Source: Gamarada debralockiae
Taxonomy: Eukaryota > Ascomycota > Leotiomycetes > Helotiales > Hyphodiscaceae
Assembly (NCBI GenBank): GCA_002803225.1
Contig: NXFV01001621.1
Span: 1-64,000 of the forward strand
Length of the DNA: 64,000 nt
Reading direction: 5' to 3'
Shown here: positions 37,501-47,710 of the stretch, one piece after another
How the letters are laid out: each line of letters opens with the position of its first letter
How positions within the stretch are numbered: the first letter of the stretch is position 1
Notes under the pieces: generated by a model
Databases searched by the model: none
Seen by the model: only the letters and a program-made list of their open reading frames with translations
Told to the model about the DNA's origin: nothing
Position numbers and translations under genes: made by a program

Positions 37501-40500
37501 CCGGGCCTTGCGAATTGGTTGGCGAAAGACCCTCGACTGAGTCGAATTCGCCTGGACAAGTGTGTAACCCACACACTTTCTCACCGCCCACTCATTATTG
37601 GCGGACTGCCGCGACTGAAGTTTGCGTATATTCGCACGGTTGAACCATCTCTTTGGACGTCGGCTGCTTCGGAATTGAAGAAAAAGCCCCGGAAACGCAA
37701 TTTCAGATCAAATCCATTCCAGCGAAGCATCAAGCGGGCAATGCTTGAATGTCATTCGGAAGGAATTGATGTTTCTTGTGGTGCTGCATCTGTCAATGAT
37801 CGTCTCGCCCTCCAAGACAATCCTTCGGATGATCAGAAGCCGCAAAAGCATCCTCGCGAGTACTACGCAAAAGTCCCTCAACAGCTGTTCTTTCATACTT
37901 TGGTCTGCTTGAACTTCATCGTAGAAGTTATTCTGGTGAGTCAGTAATCATAACGTTCTCACATTGAATGTAAAAATGAGACGGCTCTGAAAAAAAAATT
38001 CTCCTGTTCGTATTTTGCGTCCACTGACAGGTCTGGGTCACAGACTGCCTCAAGCGCTATGGTCAAAGTCAGAGAAGGGCAACTTGAGTGGGCTTGTTCA
38101 ATGCTGTTGGCTCTTCTGAAAAGTGCTGCATCATTGCAGCTTCAGACCCCGTTCGATATCCTATACGACTTCTTACATGATATCGACATCAGCGCGCACA
38201 CCGACCAGGAATGGGTTCGATACATGCAAAGTCGCCTGTCGGAACTACATGGCCGTACGGATGGATCTTCACATTCCGGATCTCCAAAGTCTTTCACATC
38301 ACCTTCTGGCAGCAGGGATTCGGTTTACCATCGCACACCTACGCTAATCGCCACTTATTATTACATGTGTGAAGACATTGACCTCGATCATGCTTTGCGG
38401 CTTTCTTGGTGGACAATTCCAGATCTCGTCTTCTGCCCAATGGTTGGAACATGCATCTGGGTAACGCATATGTTTTATTGCAACATATGGAGAGAGAAGC
38501 CGCACAGAAAGGTAGATACGGCAAACCTCTTCTCTGTGATTAGATTTGTTCGCTAATGCACAATCTTATAGATATTCTCTGCGAGACGAAATCCATTCTC
38601 AATCTTTATGTTTTCTTGCTCTAAGATCGTCTTTGTAGTTTGCACTGTTCTCTCCCTTGATTTACTCAACCTCTTCACTGGGGTTGTGATCATATCATCA
38701 GTGGTCATCTTCCATGATTCTGAAGTCCGGAGCTTTTCGGCATACGACGCTGGTTTCGTTATGGGTTTGACCATCTCGCGCCTATTCTGCATTGGTTACA
38801 TCATTGGCCTGATGTTGGAGTCCCTATTTCTTGCAAGCTCTTGCTTATGCAATTCTCTCTATGAATTCCAGAGACACTGCATTCTATGCTTGAGCAACCT
38901 CGTCTCAACCATTTACCCGTTCATCTACCCTTCAACTTCGGCATTGGACGAGCATTATAGCTACCTCATACTCGGTCTTACATTCTCCCTCCATGTACTC
39001 TGCGACAGCAAACATCTACGGAGTGCTTTCGTCTACCTTTCGGGCAAGGCAACCTATTCGATCCGTGGCCCACTTCAAGACTTTCTGCCCAGATCACGAA
39101 AGAGACGCACCTTAGGACAATTGTTCACAATGACCACAAGTTCAGACCCCTCCAACATCTGTCAACTCGCTGCACAGGATGCACGGGATGCGCAAAGAAG
39201 ACTTGGTCGATTGAAAGCTACAAATGTGGGCCTTCCCCACGTCACCATCCAGCTCCCCACTTACAAGGAGGGCCTGTACCCTTTCATTGCCCCGACAATG
39301 AAGGCGCTCAAACTGGCCATTTCAACCTACCAATTGCAAGATGGAGCTGCAAACAGACTTAACTCGGACCCTTTCCAGATTTCCGCTCGGCTTCTCTTGG
39401 TAGATGACAACAATCAGCTGATAGCTAGGACTCGTCCCACGTCGCAGAGATTGGATGGCGAACTTCCACATCGATGTTCGTTAGGCTACCTTCTCCTACA
39501 GAACTTAGATCAGGGTCATTCCCCGCGTTACGAACATCCACCGATAATCATTATTCTGAGTTCACCCTTGGAGGACATGATCTACAGCCGACGCCTCGAC
39601 AAATTTGGACGTGCAATCTCTTCATTCTGCTTATCTCTGAGCGTAGTGATCGCTGCGGCTACAGTGGATGTTCCACTGCATCATTCAGAGAGCACTGTAA
39701 AACTATCCTATCCCATGAACAATGTCACTCCATTGCAACCCACGAGCAATATCAAAGGCATAGGGTTTGGTCAGTCACGGTTTGAAAATTCGTTGCATTC
39801 TCGCTGACCCATTCAACAGACAGATTTGTCCAGCGTTGGCTTGAAAATATGGTAGGTAGGTTCCCAGTTCAACGAATTACAAGTGTTGATTAGCCTCAGG
39901 ACTACAAGAAAGCAGCCACGGACTCTAACATGGAGTGGCTTGCTAGTAAAGGCATTCACCTCACCAACTACTTTGCTGTCACTCATCCATCCGAGCCGTG
40001 AGTTTAGTCTAACTTTCACTTTTCTACTTCAGGCTGATGTGATTATTAGTAATTACTCTGCCGTAGCAGCAGATGACAATTTCGGCATGGAAAATGATGA
40101 TTTCTCGGATACTGGGGGCATCTCTTGGGCCATGCATGAAGGAAATGTCTCATACGTCGGCTTCCGAGGCTTCGAGCACCTACATCAGCGGAATTCTGCA
40201 AGTGAGTGTGTCCGAAAGCACGACCCTCTCATCATTCACTACGATTCAGCTGCGCCAAACGAAACCTGGGAGGCGTACAGACTACTTAGCCAACTTAGCC
40301 AACGTAGTGATAGCAAAGGTTCAAGTTCACATCGGTGTTCGCCTTTGGAATTACCCGAGGATAATCCCCCCCTGAAGCTCATTCTTTTTGGGGGGCCTTG
40401 GGGGCGTATCGCCGTACCCGGAGCTACCAACCAAGGCTGGGCCTGGTATGATAATCCGAGAGCGATGAATGCTCCGCGACAGATTCCACGGCCCACCCAA

Positions 40501-41559
40501 GCTCCTACTCAATTTTGGATGGACGATGGTTACCTACAGATAAGGCGGTTCTTAGTACTAAGGGAACACAAGGGATACAAGAACCGGAGAGGACTCGGGA
40601 TACTGAAGAGACCGAGGCAGATCGCAAACCGGACCCCAACAAGAACACCCGAAGACATAACTCTTATGGTACGCTTTGCTTTCCACTTGTCTCACTAGAA
40701 GTCAAATGCTAACAACAGCACTATCTAGGCTAACGATTTCTTCATCATCAGCGATGCCGGAGGTGGAACAGTGGATGTAGTTCTTAACATGACCTCCAGC
40801 CTGGGACTTACGAAACTACTCACCAAACCGCAATGGCCTCGCACCACCACCGACCAGAGATCCGAGACTTCGAATTCGGGCCTATCAAAGTTTGGATGTT
40901 TGAACGATGAAGCTGTTGCGATCAGATTACGTCGTGTGGATCAGCCGCAAGTCAATCTGTCAACCACATATTTGAGAGCGCCAGTTTACAATCAGAGACT
41001 TGACAAATTCGGTCGGGCAATTGTCCTTGGCTATTCCATCAGCGAGCTCATGGAAGCCGTTTCGACGTGCAAGCGAATCTATGAAGTTTTTTACGACAAC
41101 CAACTAGAGGCGCTTGACATGTTCGGAGATTTTGTAGACTGTGCTCAGACCATGAGCGACCTGTTAAAATCATTTTCTCCAGGCGTCGATGAGTTAGCTC
41201 TCACGAGTCTGCGATCAACTCTCTTCATTGCTGAAGACTTCGTCAATCCCCACCGAGACAAATATTCCCAACAAATACGAAATCTCCCAACGTCTGGAAA
41301 GTTCAACCATGTGTGGTTATCCACAACGGCTTGGAACTTCATTTTGAAGATTGTGCTAGTTGGAACGCTGGCACAAGATCAATATGGCGAACTCCTTGAC
41401 CAAGAGCTCAAATTCGGGCTTCCTCCTGGTTCCTCGTTTGCATTAACTTCCTGCACTTCTTCGGGCTTAACGACTACCTTTGATTTACAGCAATTCTCGA
41501 ACATTTCAAGTTCCCTATTTGATTTCTTGACAGACTTTGGGGAAACACGCTTGCATTGA
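34593..41559 (+). CDS. C2H2 zinc-finger protein gene running in frame into a mosaic of gene fragments
   Basis: Nine exons can be joined without breaking the frame: 34593..34881, 34935..36596, 36653..37935, 38044..38511, 38572..39769, 39820..39851, 39900..39997, 40050..40668 and 40729..41559. This gives a theoretical 2,159 aa. The zinc-finger part (exons 1-2) has HKHCDDCGEKPLFYCTF with DWKRHEETEKHW, CEYCSLRLGG with RDHLSDHLRNEHG, and QCGFCGVHFKTWDERMAHI, typical of fungal C2H2 or homeobox/C2H2 regulators. Exon 3 starts a STAND-like linker (FRHPEFRPNPLFFGRGGEL) but has no working P-loop. Exons 3-4 carry PREYYAKVPQQLFFHTLVCL and EGQLEWACSMLLALL with LYDFLHDIDISAHTDQEW, seen in such regulators. 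Exons 5-9 look borrowed from unrelated genes (listed separately). It may be one chimeric transcript, or a zinc-finger gene ending near 38.5 kb followed by fragments. Confidence 0.5.
38572..39350 (+). other. Membrane segment plus family-2 glycosyltransferase-like fragment inside the mosaic
   Basis: Exon 5 begins with several hydrophobic segments (IVFVVCTVLSLDLLNLF, MGLTISRLFCIGYIIGLML), then ARDAQRRLGRL and LPHVTIQLPTYKEGLYPFIA followed by TMKALKLAISTYQLQDGAAN. The last blocks match what I know of fungal GT2 membrane enzymes (VTIQMPVYKEGL..., STYE.QGG.AN). The following NDDG nucleotide-sugar region is not recognisable; LLLVDDNNQLI may be its eroded trace. The catalytic part is absent, so activity is not expected. 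Confidence 0.5.
39715..40251 (+). other. Phosphoesterase-family acid phosphatase fragment inside the mosaic
   Basis: Exons 5-8 encode IKGIGF|DRFVQRWLENM|DYKKAATDSNMEWLASKGIH and LTNYFAVTHPSEP|NYSAVAADDNFGMENDD, then GGISWAMHEGNVSYVGFRGF and VRKHDPLIIHYDS. This is the N-terminal third of fungal PF04185 acid phosphatases (usually around 400 aa), including their intron positions. The stretch between the DND-like block and GISW is shortened, and the rest of the enzyme is missing. The insertion keeps the reading frame of the surrounding mosaic. Confidence 0.65.
40729..40800 (+). other. Hsp70-type ATPase motif fragment inside the mosaic
   Basis: Exon 9 opens with ANDFFIISDAGGGTVDVVLN. DAGGGTVD is the phosphate-2 motif of fungal Hsp70-like proteins. 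Nothing else of an Hsp70 is recognisable before or after, so this is at most a very short captured piece; chance similarity is possible but unlikely for this motif. Confidence 0.4.
40975..41559 (+). other. Helical domain resembling fungal STAND N-terminal domains, end of the mosaic
   Basis: Reads RLDKFGRAIVLGYSISELME, then VSTCKRIYEVFYDNQLEAL, MFGDFVDCAQTMSDLL and LRSTLFIAEDFVNPHRDKY. This layout recalls the N-terminal helical domains of fungal STAND proteins. The nonapeptide RLDKFGRAI also occurs in exon 5 (about 39595-39621), so part of this segment seems duplicated within the mosaic. Ends with a TGA at 41559. Confidence 0.4.
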
Positions 41560-42354
41560 GCCAGAGAGCATATGGACAGGGTACAAGATCAGAGCGAATA
41601 ACTCTTAGAGCCGCTCTCATAGAGCGTTGGGGTCAACTGAGTACTCTCTGTCTTTCTCAGGATGCCGATTTCTGCGTTTCAGACTTGATGCAGTTTTATG
41701 TAGAGAGCTTTCATCTCCCATCAGATGAAAGCTCTCGTTTACGAATTTCGTTTTTCTGTCTTTCTTGCAATTGCTAACTCGATTGGACTGGGGCTTTGGG
41801 ATTTGTTATTTGGAACAAGAAGACTTTCTTTCCTTAGAGTGTACCTGCAGTTGTTATGGTAGTGCGTGGTAGGATTATCGTGTTTTACGGACCATTGAGT
41901 TTTGTTTTGATAGGACATATATAAAATCTCAGATCTCTACGTAAATACTTGGTTATCGTTTGTACCCGCTGTTACGAAAGCTATATCATTAATACTCGAT
42001 GGATATTTACTCACTCTGTTATTCTGCTTACCTCGTTGGTGGAACCTCTCCGCTGGAGTTCAGCGACAGCCTTGCGAGCTACAAGTTCAAAAGCACTTCC
42101 CGTCTGCCTGCAAATGTCATTTTGGGGTGGCTTAGCTTGTCTCAAAGTCTATCGGCCCAATGTATATGCATGCTCAATTCCCGCAGAGCCTTATGTCTCA
42201 GCCATACAGGTCCCAAAATGGAAAAAGCAACCAAGAAACACCATCAACAGAAATACTTGAACATCCCGCAACCTGATCTCCACATCGCGACCTTGCTTAC
42301 ATTTTTTTATAAGCTATTTAAAGACCGCCTGGTGTAGCCCAAGCTTCTCCCGCA
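41560..42354. other. Intergenic region with a strong hairpin
   Basis: No gene recognised. Holds the hairpin at 41703-41736 and a TATA-like TTATAAGCTATTTAAAG near 42308, about 45 nt before the next ATG. Confidence 0.5.
41703..41736. repeat. Perfect 14-bp inverted repeat (hairpin)
   Basis: GAGAGCTTTCATCT, a 6-nt spacer CCCATC, then AGATGAAAGCTCTC. The arms are perfectly complementary. It lies about 145 nt after the mosaic reading frame ends. Its role is unknown. Confidence 0.9.
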
Positions 42355-43294
42355 ATGGCTTCTTCCCTTTTCACATCCCCCAGCTCAACCGCAGCCTCGT
42401 CTCCCTTTGCGATTCCCACCGACCCCCAGATCCGCGCAGCCTTGATCCCATGGTCCTGGACACTAGAACCCAACGCTTCCTATACCGCAGCGATTGCGAA
42501 ATGTAGTTCCACATCTGCATCCCATACACTCCTCATGTTTGCTATAACCAACATGGTCAGCATCACCACCGCGGTTCTCGCGCCATTGCTCAAGAAAGCA
42601 CCGCCAAAAGACCAACAATGGTCGCTATGGAAAGTGTGCGGTACCGTTCGTTCTCTCACACATCGGTTCGGACATCGCAACGGCTTTTCTTACCGCGTAC
42701 TTAGCATCACGAGCTGAGGGGTACGCACAAGTCCCGATTGGCTTGCTGGGCTTAGTCTTTTTAGCTCGTCCGCGGGTGAAGTGGGTAGCGCTGTATCTTC
42801 TTGTCGACTATCCCAAGTTCACGCGCACGGGGCACGCATCTCGCGTCGGCGAGACAGTGCTGGAGATCTGTGGCGCTGTTACAATGGGGATAACGGTGAA
42901 GTTTGCGGCTACGAAAGGCTATTATCTCAATGGACACCACGACTTCGCTCATGGGAGCGAGGCAATGCTGATGTATTGCGGGGCGCTCGTGTTCTTAGTT
43001 CTGTGGTTCTCGGATATCAACTTAGTTCTGGTTCAATCTATGCGACTTACGAGAAATCATCAGGAAAGAAATTTGCCGCTCTGGGCTATGGTTCCGTTTC
43101 GAATGGCCCTGGCAAGCCGGGTTGGCTGTTGGCTTTTCTTGGTGGGATTTATATTGCTTGCTGGCCAGCTGTAAGGTATCGCAAGATCAGGATTTCGACC
43201 AAGTTGCTAACAAGCTCCTAGTTATTGTCTTTCGAATCCAGTTGAAACAGGTCTTTTATCCGTTGCAGGTTTGGTCCTCAGGAGGTTAATCTAG
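42355..43294 (+). pseudogene. Small fungal multi-pass membrane protein gene with one frameshift
   Basis: Starts MASSLFTSPSSTAAS; the ATG lies about 45 nt after a TATA-like site. It reads through PWSWTLEPNASYTAAI and LLMFAITNMVSITTAVLAPL in frame 1. From about 42615 the coding pattern moves to the next frame: NGRYGKCAVPFVLSHIGSDI, ATAFLTAYLASRAEGYAQVP, then IGLLGLVFLARPRVKWVALY. It continues to WLFLVGFILLAGQL, where a good intron (43171-43221, GTAAGG...GCTAAC...CTAG) leads to a last exon 43222..43294 ending TLSV-like LLSVAGLVLRRLI. About five or six membrane segments. The shift could be a true inactivating indel or a sequencing error. Function unknown. Confidence 0.55.
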
Positions 43295-43609
43295 ATCTGT
43301 CGCCCAAATGTACAGACTGACATTGCTCTTAGGTACATTCGTTGGGCTTGGGCTTTCTGATACATAGTGAAACAAGTAGGGAAGTCATTGTCAATCGAAT
43401 GATTGCTGATAACTGGTACCAATTCAGAGTACTCCAGGTCGTTCACATTTCTCTAAAGCATGACAGAAATGCACCTAGTATCCAGGCATTCTAGAGACCC
43501 AAAATTTACTCTACTAATATATTTAAACATCAGAAATCAATAATATCTTCCTAATTACGGACCTGGGAATTCATAAGTCCCCAGACCAGCCCTGCGGTAA
43601 CTGTGATTA
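43295..43609. other. Short intergenic stretch before the pogo-like transposon end
   Basis: No gene recognised; AT-rich around 43505-43550. Confidence 0.4.
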
Positions 43610-43720
43610 CAGTAGAACCTCGATATAAGAATCCTCTAAGTAAGAATACCTGATCTATAGGAATTGTATCTTAGGACCAATTTTTTTTAGCTGGGCCAAT
43701 AAGAATACCTCGCTAGAATC
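43610..43720. mobile_element. pogo-like DNA transposon end (solo terminal repeat)
   Basis: A TA dinucleotide (43608-43609) is followed by CAGTAGAACCTCGATATAAG, the kind of terminal inverted repeat carried by Tc1/mariner elements of the pogo group. Sub-terminal repeats TAAGAATACCT occur twice, and ATTTTTTTTAGCTGGGCCAA lies at about 43680-43699. No transposase frame and no matching opposite end were found in the window, so this is a remnant or non-autonomous copy. Between it and the next gene (43721-44033) no gene is recognised. Confidence 0.6.
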
Positions 43721-44033
43721 TCACTTTGACTCCCGCAACCGCTATGAGATCCTTAAATGATCTAGTATTCACGGAGAAATGCATTGTGACTAGTAGAACC
43801 AGAGGATTGCAACGAGCATTCTGGCTAGGCAATAACACGAGGCACTGATGCCACGACCTTCTACAGAAGTCCACCAAAATTTCCGACATTTTATGCAACA
43901 TCGACGTGAGCATTGGGCGCTCGAGTCCTAACGAGCCTATTCTAGAGACAGAGCTACTCAATAAAGATCTCAATAATGCACGCGAAATGCTCGTGAAACT
44001 TTCACACCTAGCCTCCCGCCCAAACTCTGGCTT

Positions 44034-46141
44034 CTAAACCCTCCGAACGTCGCTAACCCACAAGAATCTCAATAACGATACTCTTGCCTCTTCGGGTCCC
44101 CACCAAACAGCTGATGTTCCAACTCTCATGAGAAACATGATGAAGAAGCTACGTTCAGGTCTAAATGCAGCAGCAGCTCCGCCCGTCAAGATGATCCAGA
44201 GAAGAACTCCAGGATATCGAATCCAGGTGTCATCGTTGGTAGTGTCTTCTAGTTCTCGACAAATTTGTTCCATTGCTTGCTGATTGACGGGCGAAGAAAA
44301 CATTGTGGGCGGTTCACTTAACACCCGGTTGTAGATAATTGACGTGAGATGTACCATTCTCAGAAGTGATGTCGAGGAACGATGCACTGCAGCAGACTGG
44401 CGGGTTCCAGAAGAAAGTTGAATCGAACTGTGAGAGCCGAATTGACGTATATCTGCAAGATCCCGCATGTTCTGAAGAACTTTTATGCTCTCTTCGCAGA
44501 AAGCCGAGTGTGCAAGAACTGATACTAGAGGTTTGGATCCGAACAAGGGAGAGTCTGGTATTTGGCGTGATCCAATGGACGAATTCTGGTATGGCGGTGA
44601 CATGGGTCGTGGGAATTGGAATTGAAGTCGAGGTTCGCTGCTAGTTGTTATTGCCACAAGAAGGTCGATACTAAAGATGACCAGAGGCATCAGCCCCAAA
44701 GAAGATTGTCTTGAGAAGGAATGAAGTCGTACAATTGTAGCTTCCAATCAAAGTGTCTTGCATTCGGGATATTTCCCCTCAAGTCTATTATTCGTTTTAG
44801 CCCACCCATGTGATGTGTGATTTCCAAGAGATTTCCTCTTGCAATCTGTTATTTGGACCGTGAGCGTTGCAACCTCTTCAAGATTGCACAAGAGAAAGGA
44901 GAAGGCCTGTAGCTCGACAGAGCTATCGTGTCATTTCGGTAAGTTTGAACGACAACCTAAATTGGTGATGAAAATGTCACTTACTTCCCAAGTCGTAAGA
45001 CAGACTATAACTCCCATTGTTGTATCACTTGTCCCTCGACTTGGCTGTTGCAGTCTCTCATTGACCCATCTGATAGTCTCGTCTTTGAACAGAAAATAGT
45101 CGAGGCTGTTGATAATCCAGGGGACTGTACCCGCGCTCTTCAAGAGGCATGGTCTTGGGTTTTGGGCATTCGGCACTGGAATTGTGGCCGAGGGCATCCA
45201 AACTGAGACTGCTGGTCGCGGTCCTCGAAGTGGCTGTGGGAAAGGCCAGTTTCTGGCTTGGAGGTAGAGCAACGGTGCTCCATTTTCAAGCAGTAATGAG
45301 TAAGGAGTGTCTGTTGAGGTGATGTTAGGCTTATGAAAGTGGATCTGTGCAATTACAGTCACTCACTTGAATCGAGTTGAAAGCGAGTGACCTGAGAGGA
45401 GGTATCTATGGGCCTGGGATGGCCGATTATGTTAACTGTTGTAACGGCAAGACCGCGTTGATATGCAAGTGGCCTCGATGTGGTGGTACTCGAGACCGCC
45501 TCCGTATTTTGCTCCTCCCTTCTATGATCGATAGGGACATGAGAACGAGATACGATGTACCTCGCGGTCGGGGTTCTGGTAGCCGCTGACGGCGTAAATT
45601 CATGCTGCTGCCTCAAAGGCAGGTCTTCTGACGTCCTATTTACCGCAGTATTCCCAGTTTCAATGTCAGGCCGCTTCAGTATTTTCTTAACAGTCGAGTC
45701 TGGTTTTGAGGCAGCGTTGAGGCGTCGTCGTTTTAAGTGGGTGCCTCTTCTGACATGCGAGCGAATGGCCTTCCGGAGTTCATTATTACGAGAGCGCTGC
45801 AGCTCTTGTTCGTTGACGAAGATGAATGGATCAAAGTGTGATTGAGGGTGGTCTGAAGGAAGTGCCGGCGCATTTTGAACACCATCTGCAGGTTCATGTC
45901 GTGCTGCGGCGTGGATCTGAGATTCTTGTTGTTGTGCGTTGTTGTAGGCCGAATCGAGAAATTCAATGTCCTCATTTGGCAAAATCTGGGCCTCGATTGA
46001 GCTTGCAGATGCTTGTAATGTTTCTTTTTCTAGGGCAAGAGGGGTAAGACAGCCTGCGGAATCTGGTCTCTCGTTGGCCATGTTACTGCCAAGATTCTGC
46101 AATGCTGACTGGTCATTAAAGTGCTGCTCCGCTATTGTCAT
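44034..46141 (-). CDS. Fungal-specific transcription-factor-like protein (Fungal_trans_2 type)
   Basis: Exons 46141..45367, 45310..44985, 44845..44733 and 44670..44034 join in phase through introns of 56, 139 and 62 nt, giving 616 aa. The N-terminal part (about 80-150) reads FDPFIFVNEQELQRSRNNEL, then RKAIRSHVRRGTHLKRRRLN, the basic FxxVxxxxxxK...RSHV..xxxRR stretch common to this family of nuclear proteins. The C-terminal half is the helical regulatory domain: ETIRWVNERLQQPSRG, GVIVCLTTWEIARGNLLEIT, HHMGGLKRIIDLRGNIPN, then IDLLVAITTSSEPRLQF. No Zn2Cys6 cluster is visible. A second in-frame Met (MANERPDS) lies 20 codons in. The frame is intact, in contrast to its neighbours. Confidence 0.8.
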
Positions 46142-46266
46142 CAGCTGTTTTATTTCGGTCAGTACTTAATAAGCACTTACGGAATGCCTAGGACTGGAGG
46201 ATTAACGAACCGGGTCACGTGTACCTGGCCCGGGCTGCAGGGGAAAAGCAGGAGGCTCTTGATTTG
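46142..46266. promoter_or_regulatory. Presumed promoter region of the transcription-factor-like gene
   Basis: 125 nt between the gene start and the inverted-repeat element, so the element sits inside or just upstream of this promoter. No specific site recognised. Confidence 0.3.
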
Positions 46267-47332
46267 TTGCATCGATTTCACCAATTTCCTGCTTGGCCAA
46301 CTAATAGTCTAATTGACCAATCGTCGCTGATTTCTAAATAAGACGTCGAATTGGTGAAGATGTAAGATTTTCGTCGATTTGGTTAAGGTGTGGGTTTTTT
46401 CCTAGAATTTTTGCCCGTTCGAGGCCCGAACCAGTATGACGCTAAAAGAGGTCGCTACACAGGCTCGCTTACCAGCAAAACCCCAACTAAAATGCTAGCC
46501 CGTCACCGAAAACCGCTAAATCGGCACTTGCTTGGAGCCCAACTAACTAAACAAATCGCTCTCGACTTAGAAAAAAAAAAATTTTTACAGCGATATTCTC
46601 ATCAACCCCAACCTCTAATATTCGTATCACTAAAGCAATCAACGCGATCAAAAGAGAGTTCGATTCTCTAAAGGATCCACCTCTTCCTCCCTCCGCGCGG
46701 TACTCCACGACGTGCTCCTGTTGAATCAGATATATTCGACTAAGGAGAGAAGACTCGTTGGGTTGCCAGAACCCGAGATATGTACAAACAACCGTTGCCA
46801 TAGCAACTGACACTAAGCCTGATTTGACAGCTCCAGCCGCCAGTACTCCTACACCAACCCCATGACTAACGACTACACTACAATACTCCCTCCCGCGCGT
46901 CGAGCAGCTTCAATTGCAGAACCTATGGCTACACTTAGACGGTGACAGCGCAAGAAGACAATATCGGATATAGTAATAGAGATAGCGAATCAGGCAATAG
47001 AAAGGCAGCGAAGAAGTACGTAGATTAGAGTAGGAATAGTCTTGATTTCACATGTGGGAATAGCGTTATTTTGAGAGAAAATTGCATAACAATCGAGCCC
47101 TGTTTCAGTGATATCCAGGACCTTGAAATCTTTATTTTCAGGCTATCGTAATCACTAATTCTATGCTCCGGACTCATGCTCTACAGGCTCTATTTCGCAG
47201 TCTTTTACAAAAATGTCCAATTGACCAATTAGATGTCTTATCGATCAATTCCATTTATTACTGAATAAGACGTCTAATTGGTGAATTGGATAGCCTGGTT
47301 GGTGAATCGGCATATTGGTGAGATCGATGCAA
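46267..47332. mobile_element. 1.07-kb element with terminal inverted repeats (MITE-like or transposon remnant)
   Basis: The left end TTGCATCGATTTCACCAAT (46267-46285) and the right end ATTGGTGAGATCGATGCAA (47314-47332) are inverted copies matching at 18 of 19 positions. Weaker inverted similarity continues inward for about 60 bp. Each side also has a module of AATTGACCAAT and AATAAGACGTC(T/G)AATTGGTGAA (46311-46358 and 47219-47287). The interior has no intact transposase. A 93-codon frame at 46390..46671 has no known domain. A target-site duplication is not obvious. Confidence 0.65.
47217..47289. repeat. Internal palindrome of the inverted-repeat element
   Basis: Arms 47217-47241 and 47265-47289 (25 nt each, two mismatches) around a 23-nt loop: CCAATTGACCAATTAGATG... 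versus the complement of ...GTCTAATTGGTGAATTGG. Confidence 0.8.
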
Positions 47333-47710
47333 TAGATTCAGGTATTATTAAGGCTTGCAGCTTTATCTTTTCAAGTCGACCGGTGCCGTTACTGTGATGG
47401 GGTGGGATAATACGGCTGCAATATCGGAAGGCTTTTTGGCGTTATCATCAACGTCTGGTTTTTTGACACGTTGACAGTGTAGATGATCATGCGATGTGAG
47501 AAGACGCCATGAGCCACATTATGCGACCCTCCTCCAATCCCAAGCCGATTGGGCAATGGTTGAAAAACAGCGCTGTGACAAAGACTTCAGCTATCTGAGG
47601 TGTTAGTGGACATACCTATCGCAAGGTGTCCTCGACCACCGGACATCCAAAGCAATTCCTAGGAAATTTCAATACTTTATTATAGCCTCGAAATCATACG
47701 AAAATTCAAA

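Noticed and set aside
41703..41736. Hairpin as a bacterial-type terminator
   Set aside because: No U-tract follows and eukaryotic genes do not use such terminators.
45826..46047. Plus-strand frames over 45.4-46.1 kb
   Set aside because: Complement of exon 1 of the transcription-factor-like gene.
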